Counted from the first letter of the stretch, positions 7,662 to 16,272 are shown. The stretch: 56,513 nucleotides of DNA from Elusimicrobiota bacterium (GCA_016208085.1 JACQYT010000080.1:1-56513); one strand, 5' to 3'. A program made the numbers and translations. Notes: generated from the sequence alone by a model not told the origin.

Positions 7662-8996
7662 ATGGGAAATACTGGCGTTGACTGGCGCAAGCGGGTGGAG
7701 TGGATAGACGGCTATGCCGCGCGGATAAAGCCGTACGTGCGGGTGCGCGCGGAGGATTCGCTTTTGATAAAGATACCCAACCAGACATATAAGCTGAACC
7801 CGCAAGGGCTTAAGATACTCGCGTTCCTGCTGGAAGGCGGAAGCATCTTTTCGGTGCTGGAGAAATTCGGGGACAAAGAAAAAGTGTCGCTGGATATTTA
7901 TTATTTTTTCCGCGACCTTACGGCCCTTTTGAAAGGCTGTTATAACGAAAAAGAAGAGAGAAACGCCGTTGAGAAAACGGCCTTCAGTATCCCCTACAAC
8001 ACCCTGCCGGTCTTAAGCGAGATAGCCGTCACCTACCGGTGCAACCTGTCCTGCAGATTCTGCTACGCCGCCTGCGGCTGCAAAAAGGACGAAGCACAGC
8101 CCGGCCTTCCGGCGGAGAGCCTTCGCGAAATACTCGGCATAATAAAGGAAGAGGCCCAGGTTCCGTCCGTCAGCTTCACCGGCGGCGAGCCGATGCTCAG
8201 GCCGGACCTGCCCCAACTCATCAGGCACGCCAAAAGCCTGGATATGTGGACCAACCTCATAACGAACGGCACGCTGCTTACGCCCCAGACAGTTTCTGCG
8301 CTTAAAGATGCGGGGCTTGATTCGGCGCAGGTAAGCGTGGAAGCGGGCGCGGCGGCGCTGCATGACGCCATAGTCCGGAAGGCCGGCGCTTTTGACATGA
8401 CTGTTCGCGGCATTAAAGAGCTTGTAAAAGCCGGCATAAGGACGCACACCAACACCACGGTTTCGGCCCTGAATAAGAACGCGCTGTCCGGGATACCGGA
8501 CCTAGTGAAGGAACTGGGCCTTGATAAATTTTCGATGAACATGCTTATGCCGGTGGGCGCGGCCGGCGCCAATTTCGACGACACGTTTATCTCGTATTCC
8601 GAAATAGGCGCGCTGGTGGAAGGCGTCCGGCGCCGGGCCCACGGGCTGGGCCTTGAATTCATGTGGTATTCCCCGACGCCGATGTGCATCTTCAACCCGG
8701 TGGCGAGCGGCCTGGGCAATAAAGGCTGCGCGGCCTGCGACGGGCTTTTAAGCGTGGCCCCGGACGGCGAGATACTGCCCTGCTCAAGCTATTCCAGGCC
8801 GATGGGGAACATCCTTGGGCATAAGGGCGCGTTCAAAGCGCTGTGGGAAAGCGGCCCGTTCGGCTTTTTCCGCAACAAAGGATTTGCGCACGAAAAATGC
8901 CGAAAATGCGAAGACCTAGCCGTCTGCAACGGCGGCTGTCCGCTTTACTGGGAAAAAGCCGGGTATAAAGAGCTGCTTGAAGCGGGGAGAAATTGA
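7662..8996 (+). CDS. Radical SAM/SPASM enzyme with fused N-terminal PqqD-like RRE
   Basis: ATG 7662, after AAGGAAGGAACAGGAA, gives 444 residues; earlier in-frame starts only read the neighbour's repeat out of frame. Residues about 24-92 (VRVRAEDSLLIKIPN, QTYKLNPQGLKILAFLLEGG, then a helix to LLKG) look like a PqqD-type RiPP recognition element. The radical SAM core follows, with the CxxxCxxC cluster motif at Cys127, 131 and 134 and a GGEP motif at 174-177. The C-terminal region has SPASM-type cysteines (342, 356, 359, 374, 413, 416, 422, 426) in CAACD, PCSSY and CRKC...CNGGC contexts, enough for extra [4Fe-4S] clusters. Enzymes of this design make thioether or carbon-carbon links in ribosomal peptides. 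The adjoining Cys-repeat tail is the obvious candidate substrate. Assignment to the class is firm; the chemistry is inferred. Confidence 0.9.
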   Translation: MGNTGVDWRKRVEWIDGYAARIKPYVRVRAEDSLLIKIPNQTYKLNPQGLKILAFLLEGGSIFSVLEKFGDKEKVSLDIYYFFRDLTALLKGCYNEKEERNAVEKTAFSIPYNTLPVLSEIAVTYRCNLSCRFCYAACGCKKDEAQPGLPAESLREILGIIKEEAQVPSVSFTGGEPMLRPDLPQLIRHAKSLDMWTNLITNGTLLTPQTVSALKDAGLDSAQVSVEAGAAALHDAIVRKAGAFDMTVRGIKELVKAGIRTHTNTTVSALNKNALSGIPDLVKELGLDKFSMNMLMPVGAAGANFDDTFISYSEIGALVEGVRRRAHGLGLEFMWYSPTPMCIFNPVASGLGNKGCAACDGLLSVAPDGEILPCSSYSRPMGNILGHKGAFKALWESGPFGFFRNKGFAHEKCRKCEDLAVCNGGCPLYWEKAGYKELLEAGRN

Positions 8997-8997
8997 A

Positions 8998-9026
8998 AAA
9001 TGCAAAATTTTTAAATTTTGCAATTT
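8998..9026 (+). repeat. AT-rich hairpin between radical SAM gene and membrane protein gene
   Basis: AAATGCAAAATTT (8998-9010) and AATTTTGCAATTT (9014-9026) form an imperfect stem right after the radical SAM stop and before the GAGGAG of the next gene. There is no T-run, so it is probably not a terminator. Confidence 0.45.
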
Positions 9027-9050
9027 GACTTTTGACTTGAGGAGCCCCTT

Positions 9051-10070
9051 ATGAGCCTGTTTCCTCCGCCGGACAAGGAAGGCCAGATAAAATTCTTCAT
9101 CGCAAAAAGCCTGCCCTACAAGACCCGCATGGCGTTAATAGCGGCGCTGCTCCTTGCGGGTCTCGCCCTCCAGCTTACGCTGTCCTTCTGGCCCGGCCTG
9201 GCGCTTTTGGCCGCGGCGTCGGGGCTCGGTGTGGTTAAAGGCTACGACGCCAAACCGGAAACGACGAGTTTTGAAAAATGGGAGCGGGTGACCCCGGACG
9301 AATACGCCAGGGTCCGGCTTAAGGCCGAACAGCTCAAGCGCTGGGACGAGGACCTTTTTGACATCACCAGCTCGCGCGGCGTGCTCGGCTTCGGCGGCTC
9401 CGTCTTCGGGCTGATCTTCGTTTACCTGGTCTTCGCCGACCGCTTCGGTTTCCCGCCGGGCTACTGGGTGTATGTGGGCTTTGACGCGGTAGTCGTGCTG
9501 CTGCCGCACTGGTTTACCGGCGTCAGGGGCTATCTTAAAAAGGACAGGCTGGTGATCAAAATAGGCCTGCTTGAAAAAATGATGGCCCTGCTGGCCGATC
9601 CCAGCGATGTGCAGGTGTTCCCGATGCTTTCGCTGGCCGGGACCGGGGGCGGCAAAAAAGAGCCGCAAGACGCCAGGCTGTTGGTGAAGCTGCTGGGCGC
9701 CCCGGAGGCTTTTTACGGCATGCAGGTGCAGGTCTCCATCAACAGCGTGCAGGGCAGGGATTTCCCGTATCTCTACTGCGTGCTTATAGGCAAGAGCGGG
9801 GCGAACCTGCTAGCCGGATACGAGCAATTCGTGGCGCGGCCCGCCGGCTCTTTTACGGGTTCCATAGCCGCGTTCCTGGGGCTGACCTTCGGCGGCCCGC
9901 CGAAGCTGGTCTATGAGCCCTCAAGCCGGGAAGACGTGGACATTCTGGTCGTTCGTCAGGAAGCCCTTAAGAACACCGGCTACTCCACCAGCCCGTCCGC
10001 CGCGGCCTTTATAGTCAAAAGCTGCCTGAACATCGCCCGGGGGCTGGTCCAAAAACCCGTCCGCCGCTGA
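9051..10070 (+). CDS. Membrane protein of unknown family, third gene of the CHxA cassette
   Basis: The 339-residue product starts at ATG 9051 with GAGGAG upstream. Hydrophobic helices are seen at about 25-63 (two helices) and about 113-160 (GGSVFGLIFVYLVFADRFGF and VGFDAVVVLLPHWF). A basic/hydrophilic segment lies between them, and the C-terminal 170 residues are soluble and mixed alpha/beta with no recognised catalytic motif. It is separated from the radical SAM gene by 54 bases and is co-directional, so an operon is likely. It may partner the DUF2207-like protein in the membrane, but nothing in the sequence shows its job. I do not recognise the family. Confidence 0.6.
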   Translation: MSLFPPPDKEGQIKFFIAKSLPYKTRMALIAALLLAGLALQLTLSFWPGLALLAAASGLGVVKGYDAKPETTSFEKWERVTPDEYARVRLKAEQLKRWDEDLFDITSSRGVLGFGGSVFGLIFVYLVFADRFGFPPGYWVYVGFDAVVVLLPHWFTGVRGYLKKDRLVIKIGLLEKMMALLADPSDVQVFPMLSLAGTGGGKKEPQDARLLVKLLGAPEAFYGMQVQVSINSVQGRDFPYLYCVLIGKSGANLLAGYEQFVARPAGSFTGSIAAFLGLTFGGPPKLVYEPSSREDVDILVVRQEALKNTGYSTSPSAAAFIVKSCLNIARGLVQKPVRR

Positions 10071-10080
10071 GGTTTTATTT

Positions 10081-10413
10081 TCTGCGCATCATCAGGTGGA
10101 GTATGGCGCGGTAGGCGCAATATTTTTCTGCCTCCCAGCTCCAGCAGCTTTTCTAAAGTCGGTTCGTCTTCCATCGCTATCTTAAATGCCACGTGACAAG
10201 CGCCGGCCGCTCCGGCAGGTCGGGCGGCGGGAACTTATTAAGCCAGACGTCATAGGTGAAACCGGAGCCGTCGGACCCTGTCAATATCGGCAAGGGTTTT
10301 ATAATGCAGAATCCACCGGGCCGTCGGACCCGATTGAAACGCGACCGGATATTTCGTATTATTTTTCTGGGGGGTAACGGAAGCTGGGTGGTTTTTCGCT
10401 TTACAATATTCAC
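10081..10413 (-). pseudogene. Decayed minus-strand gene, family not recognised
   Basis: Read on the minus strand, protein-like text runs in three successive frames: GFTYDVWLNKFPPPDLPERP and ALVTWHL (to about 10180), then KIAMEDEPTLEKLLELGG (to about 10125), then KYCAYRAILHLMMRRK ending at TAA near 10079. Two one-base shifts join them into a plausible continuous C-terminal region. The upstream part is basic and low in complexity. This suggests a gene in decay. The gap 10071-10424 holds nothing else I can identify. Confidence 0.35.
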
Positions 10414-10424
10414 TGAGAGGCGTT

Positions 10425-11258
10425 ATGTGGAATTATACCGAGAAAGTTTACGAGCATTTCAAGAACCCCAGGAACGTCGGGGAGATAGAGAACCCCGACG
10501 GGGTCGGGGAGGTCGGGAGCATCATCTGCGGCGACGCGCTTAAGCTAACGCTCAGAGTGGACCGCGCCACCGAAAAGATTCTGGACGCCAAATTCAAGAC
10601 CTTCGGCTGCGCTTCCGCCATCGCCTCCTCTTCGGTCCTGACCGAGATGATAAAAGGCAGGACGCTGGACGAAGCCACCAGGATAACCAACCAGAGCATA
10701 GCCGAATCACTGGGCGGGCTGCCGAGCGAAAAGATGCACTGCTCCGTGATGGGCATGGAAGCCCTGGAGGCGGCGATAAAGAATTATCGCGGTGCCAAAC
10801 GGGAAAAAGTAATTGTGGGCGCGGGCGAGCGCCTGGTCTGCAAATGTTTCAGCGTGACCGAGGCCAAGATACTCAGGGCCATAAAGGACAACAACCTTAA
10901 GACCGTAGAGGAAGTGACCAATTTCACCAAGGCCGGCGGCGGCTGCCGCCAGTGCGCGGGCGAGATAGAAAAGATCTTGAAAGACTATTGGGCGCGCTCG
11001 GAGCATAAGACTTTCGCCGGCATGACCGTGGTGGAGAAGGTGAAGATGGTGGAAAAAGTGCTGGCCGAGGAAGTAAACCCCAAGCTTAAACTGGACGGAG
11101 GCTGGATAGAATTGGTAGACCTGGAAGGCGATAAGGTGAAGGTCCGGTTCCTAGGCGTATGCTCAAGCTGCCCGTCGTCGGCCCAGACGCTGAAGAACAT
11201 AGTGGAAAAAGAGCTTAAGGAAAAAATAGACCCGCTGCTGGAAATTGAAGCGCAGTAG
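10425..11258 (+). CDS. nifU: Modular NifU-type Fe-S cluster scaffold protein
   Basis: The 277-residue protein has all three NifU modules. The IscU-like domain is at 1-125, with scaffold cysteines Cys35, Cys62 and Cys106 in ICGDAL, FGCASA and HCSVMG. A central bacterioferritin-associated-ferredoxin-like [2Fe-2S] domain has Cys139, 141, 174 and 177 (VCKCFS and GGCRQC). The C-terminal Nfu domain has CSSC at 246-249. It assembles [2Fe-2S]/[4Fe-4S] clusters with sulfur from the desulfurase encoded next. No other nif genes are nearby, so a general housekeeping Fe-S role is more likely than nitrogen fixation. This also fits the several Fe-S proteins in the window. The start ATG 10425 follows a GAGAGG sequence. 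Confidence 0.95.
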   Translation: MWNYTEKVYEHFKNPRNVGEIENPDGVGEVGSIICGDALKLTLRVDRATEKILDAKFKTFGCASAIASSSVLTEMIKGRTLDEATRITNQSIAESLGGLPSEKMHCSVMGMEALEAAIKNYRGAKREKVIVGAGERLVCKCFSVTEAKILRAIKDNNLKTVEEVTNFTKAGGGCRQCAGEIEKILKDYWARSEHKTFAGMTVVEKVKMVEKVLAEEVNPKLKLDGGWIELVDLEGDKVKVRFLGVCSSCPSSAQTLKNIVEKELKEKIDPLLEIEAQ

Positions 11259-11377
11259 CGCTTCAATTTCCGCCATAAGCTGTATGCCATAAGCTATACG
11301 CAGAAACCGATATAGCGTACGGCTTAAAGCCTGCGGCAGCCTCTTTCTACCTACGGCCTATGGCTTAAAGCATATGG
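11258..11377 (+). repeat. Imperfect palindrome of GCCATAAGC-type words between nifU and nifS
   Basis: GCCATAAGCTGTATGCCATA (from about 11272) is echoed in reverse complement by GCCTATGGCTTAAAGCATAT (from about 11356). The middle contains more such words (GGCTTAAAGCC). It is one of the locus-specific word palindromes of this window and lies between co-directional genes. Confidence 0.5.
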
Positions 11378-11406
11378 CAATAGATATGGATACGAAAGGG
11401 ATTTTT

Positions 11407-12606
11407 ATGGAAAACGATAAGATTATCTATCTGGACAACAACGCCACCTCCCGCGTGGCGACTGAAGCGGCCGAAGGGATGAGGCCCTTTTTTACCGGGC
11501 TTTACGGCAATCCGTCAAGCATGCATTCCTTCGGCGGCGGCGTGCAAAAACACCTGGACTCCGCCAGGCAGAAGGTCGCCGCGCTCCTCGGCGCGTCTCC
11601 GGAAGAGATCATTTTCACCAGCTGCGGCACCGAGAGCGATTCCACCGCCATCTGGTCGGCTTTGCGCGCCTACCCGGAGAAAAAACATCTGGTCACCACA
11701 AAGGTGGAGCACCCGGCCGTGCTGAACGTCTGCAAATTCCTGGAGACCCAGGGCTATCATGTCACCTATCTGCCTGTGGACGGCGGCGGGCGGCTGAATC
11801 TAGAAGACCTGAAGCTCGCCGTCGCCTCCGAGACCGCGCTGGTCTCCATCATGTGGGCCAATAACGAAACCGGCGTCATCTTCCCGGTTTCGGACGCGGC
11901 CCGCATCGTTCACGCCAAAGGCGCCCTGTTCCACACGGACGCCGTCCAGGCCGCGGGAAAGCTCCCGATAAATCTTAAAGAAACCAAAATAGACCTGCTC
12001 TCGCTTTCGGGCCACAAGCTGCACGCCCCCAAAGGCATAGGCGTCCTGTACGCGCGCAAAGGCGCGCGGTTTTCCCCGTTCCTGATGGGCGGCCACCAGG
12101 AGCGCGGCAGAAGGGCCGGCACCGAGAATGTGCCTTATATCGTCGGCCTGGGCATCGCGGCGGAACTCGCGTTAAAGAACCTCGAAGCGGAGAACACCCG
12201 GGTGAAGGCCCTCCGGGACAGGCTGGAGGACGGGCTTTTAAAAGCTATTCCCAATTCGCGTGTCAACGGCGGCGGCGACCGGCTGCCCAACACCGTAAAT
12301 ATCGGCTTTGAATACGTGGAAGGTGAATCCATTCTTATAATGCTGAGCGAAAAAGGCATCTGCGCCTCGTCGGGTTCGGCCTGCACTTCCGGCTCGCTTG
12401 AACCCTCTCCGGTGATGGCGGCCATGAACGTGCCGCAGACCTACGCCCACGGCTCCGTGCGGTTCTCCTTCAGTGTCTATAATACCGACAGCGACGTGGA
12501 CAGCGTCCTGAAGGAACTGCCTCCCATCATAGCGCGGCTGCGGGAGATCTCGCCTTTCGCCGACGGCAAACCTCTGTTCGGCATGGAAGCCTGCGACACG
12601 CACTAA
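11407..12606 (+). CDS. nifS: NifS/IscS-type cysteine desulfurase
   Basis: This PLP enzyme removes sulfur from cysteine to feed NifU. From ATG 11407 (AAAGGG upstream) it has 399 residues; an earlier ATG at 11374 adds eleven residues with no family similarity. The aminotransferase class V features are clear: IYLDNNATS at the N terminus, SCGTESD, the PLP lysine in SLSGHKLHAPKG (Lys204) and the mobile-loop cysteine in SSGSACTSG (Cys326). The short loop with a serine-rich flank fits the NifS/IscS group (group I). The gene follows nifU by 148 bases that contain a word palindrome. Its stop TAA (12604-12606) overlaps the first base of a 266-bp inverted-repeat element. Confidence 0.95.
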   Translation: MENDKIIYLDNNATSRVATEAAEGMRPFFTGLYGNPSSMHSFGGGVQKHLDSARQKVAALLGASPEEIIFTSCGTESDSTAIWSALRAYPEKKHLVTTKVEHPAVLNVCKFLETQGYHVTYLPVDGGGRLNLEDLKLAVASETALVSIMWANNETGVIFPVSDAARIVHAKGALFHTDAVQAAGKLPINLKETKIDLLSLSGHKLHAPKGIGVLYARKGARFSPFLMGGHQERGRRAGTENVPYIVGLGIAAELALKNLEAENTRVKALRDRLEDGLLKAIPNSRVNGGGDRLPNTVNIGFEYVEGESILIMLSEKGICASSGSACTSGSLEPSPVMAAMNVPQTYAHGSVRFSFSVYNTDSDVDSVLKELPPIIARLREISPFADGKPLFGMEACDTH

Positions 12607-12871
12607 GGAGCCGTTAAGAAATAACTGATACATTTGGAGGCACAGCTTTGAGCCGGATGCAAGGCGCGACGACGATGGTGTAGCTGGGCTACATTGAGGA
12701 GGAGCAACGCAGCAGCCGGCCAAAGATGTGCCTCCCCCAGGGGGCTGACCGCTTTTGGGCTGCAACTGCGTCACTTGTCGCTTACGTAGCGCTGCTACGC
12801 TGCGCTCCTCGTTCCTTGTTTCGCCGCAAAATCGGTCAGCCAAATGTGTCAGTTATTTCTTAACGGCTCCT
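12606..12871 (+). repeat. 266-bp element with 32-bp inverted ends and two internal hairpin arms
   Basis: The ends 12606-12637 and 12840-12871 are reverse complements with one mismatch in 32. Inside are two further inverted pairs: GGAGGCACAGCTTTG (12636-12650) with CAAAGATGTGCCTCC (ends about 12735), and GGCTGACCGCTTTTG (about 12742) with CAAAATCGGTCAGCC (ends about 12841). Small TGTAGC/GCTACA and GTAGC/GCTAC hairpins cap them. The result is a perfect three-way junction. No ORF is inside. It resembles a MITE-like or structured-RNA element. Confidence 0.85.
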
Positions 12872-12873
12872 AA

Positions 12874-15099
12874 ATGAAATTTCTTGAAAGGCTCAGGCTG
12901 GCGGAATTTTCAAAACCGGAGAAATATTTCCTGTGGATGCTGATATTTTTTAATTTTTTCGGCGTCCTTTACCAGATTTCCGTGACAAAGGAGCTTTCCG
13001 CCAGCGTATTCGCCTTCAGGTCGCGCCTTCATATAGTCTTCGGTTTCGCTACCGTGTTTTACGGCGTCGGGATGCTCGCGGCCTATAAACGCTGGTACGG
13101 GCGGCTTACGGGCGGCGGGCTGGTTTTTTTGGGCGTTTTCACGGGCGTCTTTACGGGAGCCTCGCTGCTTGCCATATTAAAATTGCGCCTTGACCCCGGG
13201 CCTTCCCCGTACGCCGAGCCGCTCTCCTCCTACCTGCCGCTCGCGGGCGCGATAGCGCTGATCGCCGTCACCCTGGTGTTTTTCGGCGCCATATTTTCGG
13301 CGCTGATCGCCTATTTCAGCCGCAACCGCAGGGAATACCTGGGGGCCGTTATCGCCTACAGCCAGGCCGGGGTCGTGGCGGCTTTTTTTTCCCACGCGGT
13401 CTTTTCCGTTCATATAGGGGTGAACGGCACGATGGCGCTGATAGCCGCGTCAACGCTGTTCTTCGCCCTCGGCGCAGGAATGCAGAATTTAAAAGCGCCG
13501 CTGGCGCTTACCGCGGGCGCGCTGGCCGCGCTGTGGGTTTTTCCGATTGACAAGAATATCGAAAAGCTGAGAAGCTCCGATAAGCCGATCCACAGAAGAA
13601 CGGCCTATATCGGGCTTATGCTGTCCGGGAACGAGATCAAGAATTTCATCCCCATCTTTGACGGCTGGTCGGCCTATTCCAAAATAAACCTGTATGAGGT
13701 AAGGGGAACAAGAAAGATCGTCGGCGCGTATAATTATTATCCCACCTGGCTTTACGATGAAACCCCCGACCCGTACCGGCAGCGCGCCTACCGGTTCGTC
13801 AGGGAGACCGACAGCGTGCTGTGCCTCGCCATAGGCGCCGGCTGGCCGGCGCTTTCGCTGAACCTGGAACATCCGGAAAATATCACGGGGGTGGAAGTCG
13901 ATCCCGTCGTGGTGGATTTTTTTAAAAAACACCCTGGGTACAATAACGCGCTGTTCAACAGGATCAACATGATCACGGCCGAGGGCCGCAGCGCGCTGGA
14001 CGAATTAAATAAAAAATTCGACGCGATCCTCGTGGACCTGCCAGGCTCTCCGGCGACCATAAAAGAAAATCCCACGGAATTCGAGGACTATCTTTTTACC
14101 GCCGAAGCCCTGGCAAAATACTTTGATCTGCTGACCCCGGACGGGATACTGGCGTATTATGTGCTGCGCCACCAGGTGGGGGGGGCGTGCGCGACCCTGA
14201 AAGCCAACGGCGCTTATTTCAGGACGCTGCTGTTCGCCGGCAGGCCGGACAATATCGACAGCAATTCCTATCTCGTCGTCGTTTCCAGTGACCGCTCCAG
14301 GGTGGACGCCATAGTCGCGGACGCGCTGGCTTCCCCCGTCGTCGTCAACGGAGAAAAAAAACGGATCCGCGAAGTCTCCCGCCAATATTACGATTCCACC
14401 CTCCCCGCGCTGACGGATAACCGGCCTTCCCCGTTTGACGCGATAAAAAAGGACCCCCGCATGTTCGCCGGGCTTCTTAAGGCGGCGAAATTCATCAGTG
14501 TGGTCATTTTTGCGCTCTCGCTCGCCGCGATACTTGCGGTCCCGCGCGCCGCGCGCGACAGGGCGGGCCTGCTGTATTTCCTGCTGATAGGCGCCGGGTT
14601 CATCCTGTTCCAGTTCTATGTTTACGCCAAATTCAGGTCTTATTTCCGGGACCTGATAACGACGGTTGTTTATACAACGGCTATCTTTTCCGTGGCCGGC
14701 AGCGCCGGCAGCGCGCTGACGCCCTGGGTGCAGCCGTTAAAAAAGCGGGGACTAAACCTCGCGGTCGTGTTCCTGTGCTTAATGTACACTTATTTTATGT
14801 TCGACCGCATCCCCTTCGGCGTCGGCAATATCGGGCTGAAGTTTCTGTGCGCGGCGCTGATCATCGCCCCGTTCGGGCTGGTCAGCGGGATGTTCTTCCC
14901 GTTGGGCCTGCTGGCGACCGCGCCGCCGTATTTGGGGTGGGCGCTGCTGCTGGACGCTTTAGGCGCCGTGCTCGGGTTCATGGCGTTTTATCTGATGTAC
15001 TGGCATTTCGGCACGGCGTCGACGATCTATCCGCTGGCCGCCTGTTATCTCTTCGCCGCTTTGCTTATAACGCGCCTGGGCGGCAGCCCGCCCGCCTGA
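12874..15099 (+). CDS. Polytopic membrane protein with central spermidine-synthase/methyltransferase fold
   Basis: The 741-residue protein has about six to seven N-terminal helices (15-225), a soluble central domain (about 240-510) and about seven C-terminal helices (535-738). The centre has nucleotide-binding features of SpeE-like enzymes: VLCLAIGAGWPALSL at about 315-329, the acidic loop GVEVDPVVVDFF at 339-350 and AILVDLPGS at about 384-392. Membrane-embedded spermidine synthase-like proteins of this build are common but poorly understood; substrate and product are unknown. There is no Shine-Dalgarno next to ATG 12874, only the end of the 266-bp element. The AAGGAG that would normally serve is at 12605-12610, at the other side of the hairpin base. 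The last codons run into a dispersed repeat. Confidence 0.7.
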   Translation: MKFLERLRLAEFSKPEKYFLWMLIFFNFFGVLYQISVTKELSASVFAFRSRLHIVFGFATVFYGVGMLAAYKRWYGRLTGGGLVFLGVFTGVFTGASLLAILKLRLDPGPSPYAEPLSSYLPLAGAIALIAVTLVFFGAIFSALIAYFSRNRREYLGAVIAYSQAGVVAAFFSHAVFSVHIGVNGTMALIAASTLFFALGAGMQNLKAPLALTAGALAALWVFPIDKNIEKLRSSDKPIHRRTAYIGLMLSGNEIKNFIPIFDGWSAYSKINLYEVRGTRKIVGAYNYYPTWLYDETPDPYRQRAYRFVRETDSVLCLAIGAGWPALSLNLEHPENITGVEVDPVVVDFFKKHPGYNNALFNRINMITAEGRSALDELNKKFDAILVDLPGSPATIKENPTEFEDYLFTAEALAKYFDLLTPDGILAYYVLRHQVGGACATLKANGAYFRTLLFAGRPDNIDSNSYLVVVSSDRSRVDAIVADALASPVVVNGEKKRIREVSRQYYDSTLPALTDNRPSPFDAIKKDPRMFAGLLKAAKFISVVIFALSLAAILAVPRAARDRAGLLYFLLIGAGFILFQFYVYAKFRSYFRDLITTVVYTTAIFSVAGSAGSALTPWVQPLKKRGLNLAVVFLCLMYTYFMFDRIPFGVGNIGLKFLCAALIIAPFGLVSGMFFPLGLLATAPPYLGWALLLDALGAVLGFMAFYLMYWHFGTASTIYPLAACYLFAALLITRLGGSPPA

Positions 15100-15126
15100 C
15101 CTGCCTGCCGGTAGGCAGGGGCGGAC
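15087..15126 (+). repeat. Dispersed GTCCGCCTGACC palindrome, copy 2
   Basis: GCCCGCCTGACCTGCCTGCC followed by GGTAGGCAGGGGCGGAC forms a hairpin of GCCTGCC/GGCAGG type. It contains the stop codon (15097-15099) of the upstream gene and is shared with 5251-5278 and, inverted, 17561-17608. Confidence 0.7.
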
Positions 15127-15186
15127 TCAAGGGATGAGGCAGGAAGAAACGAGCCGCCGTTTAAAAAATATACAAGGAGCAAACAA

Positions 15187-16272
15187 ATGTCAAAATCGTT
15201 CGCGCCGCTTCAAAAACGCCTGGCCGTACTGCTCCTGGGAGCCGGTCTCCTTACGGGTTGTTCCCGCGATAAATTGCGCATCGGCTACGCCGTTGATGAC
15301 GGCGTCATAGTCTGGGGCGAGGTCGGACAGATCTTCGAACGGACCAACATCCTGGAGAAGAACGGGATAGAGGCGGAGATAAAACGATACAAGACCACCA
15401 GGGACATCCTGCCCGCCATTTTCCGGAACGAAATAGACGTGGCGCTTACCGCGACAGGCGTCGCGCTGTGTTCCATAATCGCGGATCAGCCGGTCAAAAT
15501 AGCGGCATTGCTGGGCGGGGGAGGGCGAAACGCGCTTATAGTGTCCGAAAAGTCGGGCATCAGGTCGGTAGCGGCCTTGAAGGGGAAGACGGTTTTTGAC
15601 CCTATCGTGGGGGCGCTGCTGTTCCGGTTTCTGAAGGACGCGGGCCTGAAACCGGGCGAGGTCACAAGGCTCACGGGATACAGGTACGGCGCCGACATAA
15701 ACGACGAGCTTTTAAGCGGCGGAGTGGACGCCGTCATGTCCTGGGACCCGTTTTTCCTTGAGCTGGAAAAGCGGAAAAAGATCCGGGTGCTCGCGCACGA
15801 CCCGTATCACCTCCAAGCGCTGATAAGGTCAGGTGTCGCCGGGCTCCGGAGAAAGGCGGCGCTTAATTTCGCGGTCTCGCTTAAGGAAGCGGTTTTTTTC
15901 ATGCTGACCCACCAGGAACTGGCCAACCGCTGGTACGCCGAAGTCTCCGGGATCCCGGCCGGGCGGATAGCCGAAGCCCTCGTCCACTGCGAGCTACACA
16001 ATGAAACGAAAGACATCGCCTCTATCGGCGGGTTTTCGTTGCTGGGCAATGACAGCAAGCTCCGGGATATCCAGAACGTGGCGGACGCGATGCGGGATTA
16101 CAAAGTGATCGCCGAGCTGAAGGAAACATTCAGTTCCAGGTTCGGCGCCCCCATCAGGAACGATTACGATACAAAAGGCGTGAACGTGCGCGCGTTCTTA
16201 GATTTCGAATTAAACGAAGCGACCGATAAAAAACTCGCCGGCTACGACCCGGCTACGGTAAAATATAAATAG
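15187..16272 (+). CDS. Substrate-binding lipoprotein, NMT1/SsuA/TauA-like
   Basis: The 361-residue protein starts at ATG 15187 with AAGGAG upstream. A signal peptide ends in the lipobox LLTGC (Cys25), so it should be a lipoprotein. The mature part has the periplasmic binding type II pattern: LRIGYAVDDGVIVWG, GIEAEIKRYKT, NEIDVALTATGVA, LKGKTVFDP and GGVDAVMSWDP, as in nitrate, sulfonate, taurine and thiamine-precursor binders. It would capture a small organic or sulfur/nitrogen compound at the membrane for an ABC importer. No permease or ATPase gene is adjacent, so the transporter partner must be elsewhere or the protein has another role. The stop overlaps the start of a word palindrome. Confidence 0.75.
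   Translation: MSKSFAPLQKRLAVLLLGAGLLTGCSRDKLRIGYAVDDGVIVWGEVGQIFERTNILEKNGIEAEIKRYKTTRDILPAIFRNEIDVALTATGVALCSIIADQPVKIAALLGGGGRNALIVSEKSGIRSVAALKGKTVFDPIVGALLFRFLKDAGLKPGEVTRLTGYRYGADINDELLSGGVDAVMSWDPFFLELEKRKKIRVLAHDPYHLQALIRSGVAGLRRKAALNFAVSLKEAVFFMLTHQELANRWYAEVSGIPAGRIAEALVHCELHNETKDIASIGGFSLLGNDSKLRDIQNVADAMRDYKVIAELKETFSSRFGAPIRNDYDTKGVNVRAFLDFELNEATDKKLAGYDPATVKYK

Noticed and set aside
10425-12606. nifU-nifS as evidence for nitrogen fixation
   Set aside because: No nifHDK, nifB or other nitrogenase gene is present. Modular NifU with a desulfurase is used for general Fe-S assembly in many non-fixing bacteria.
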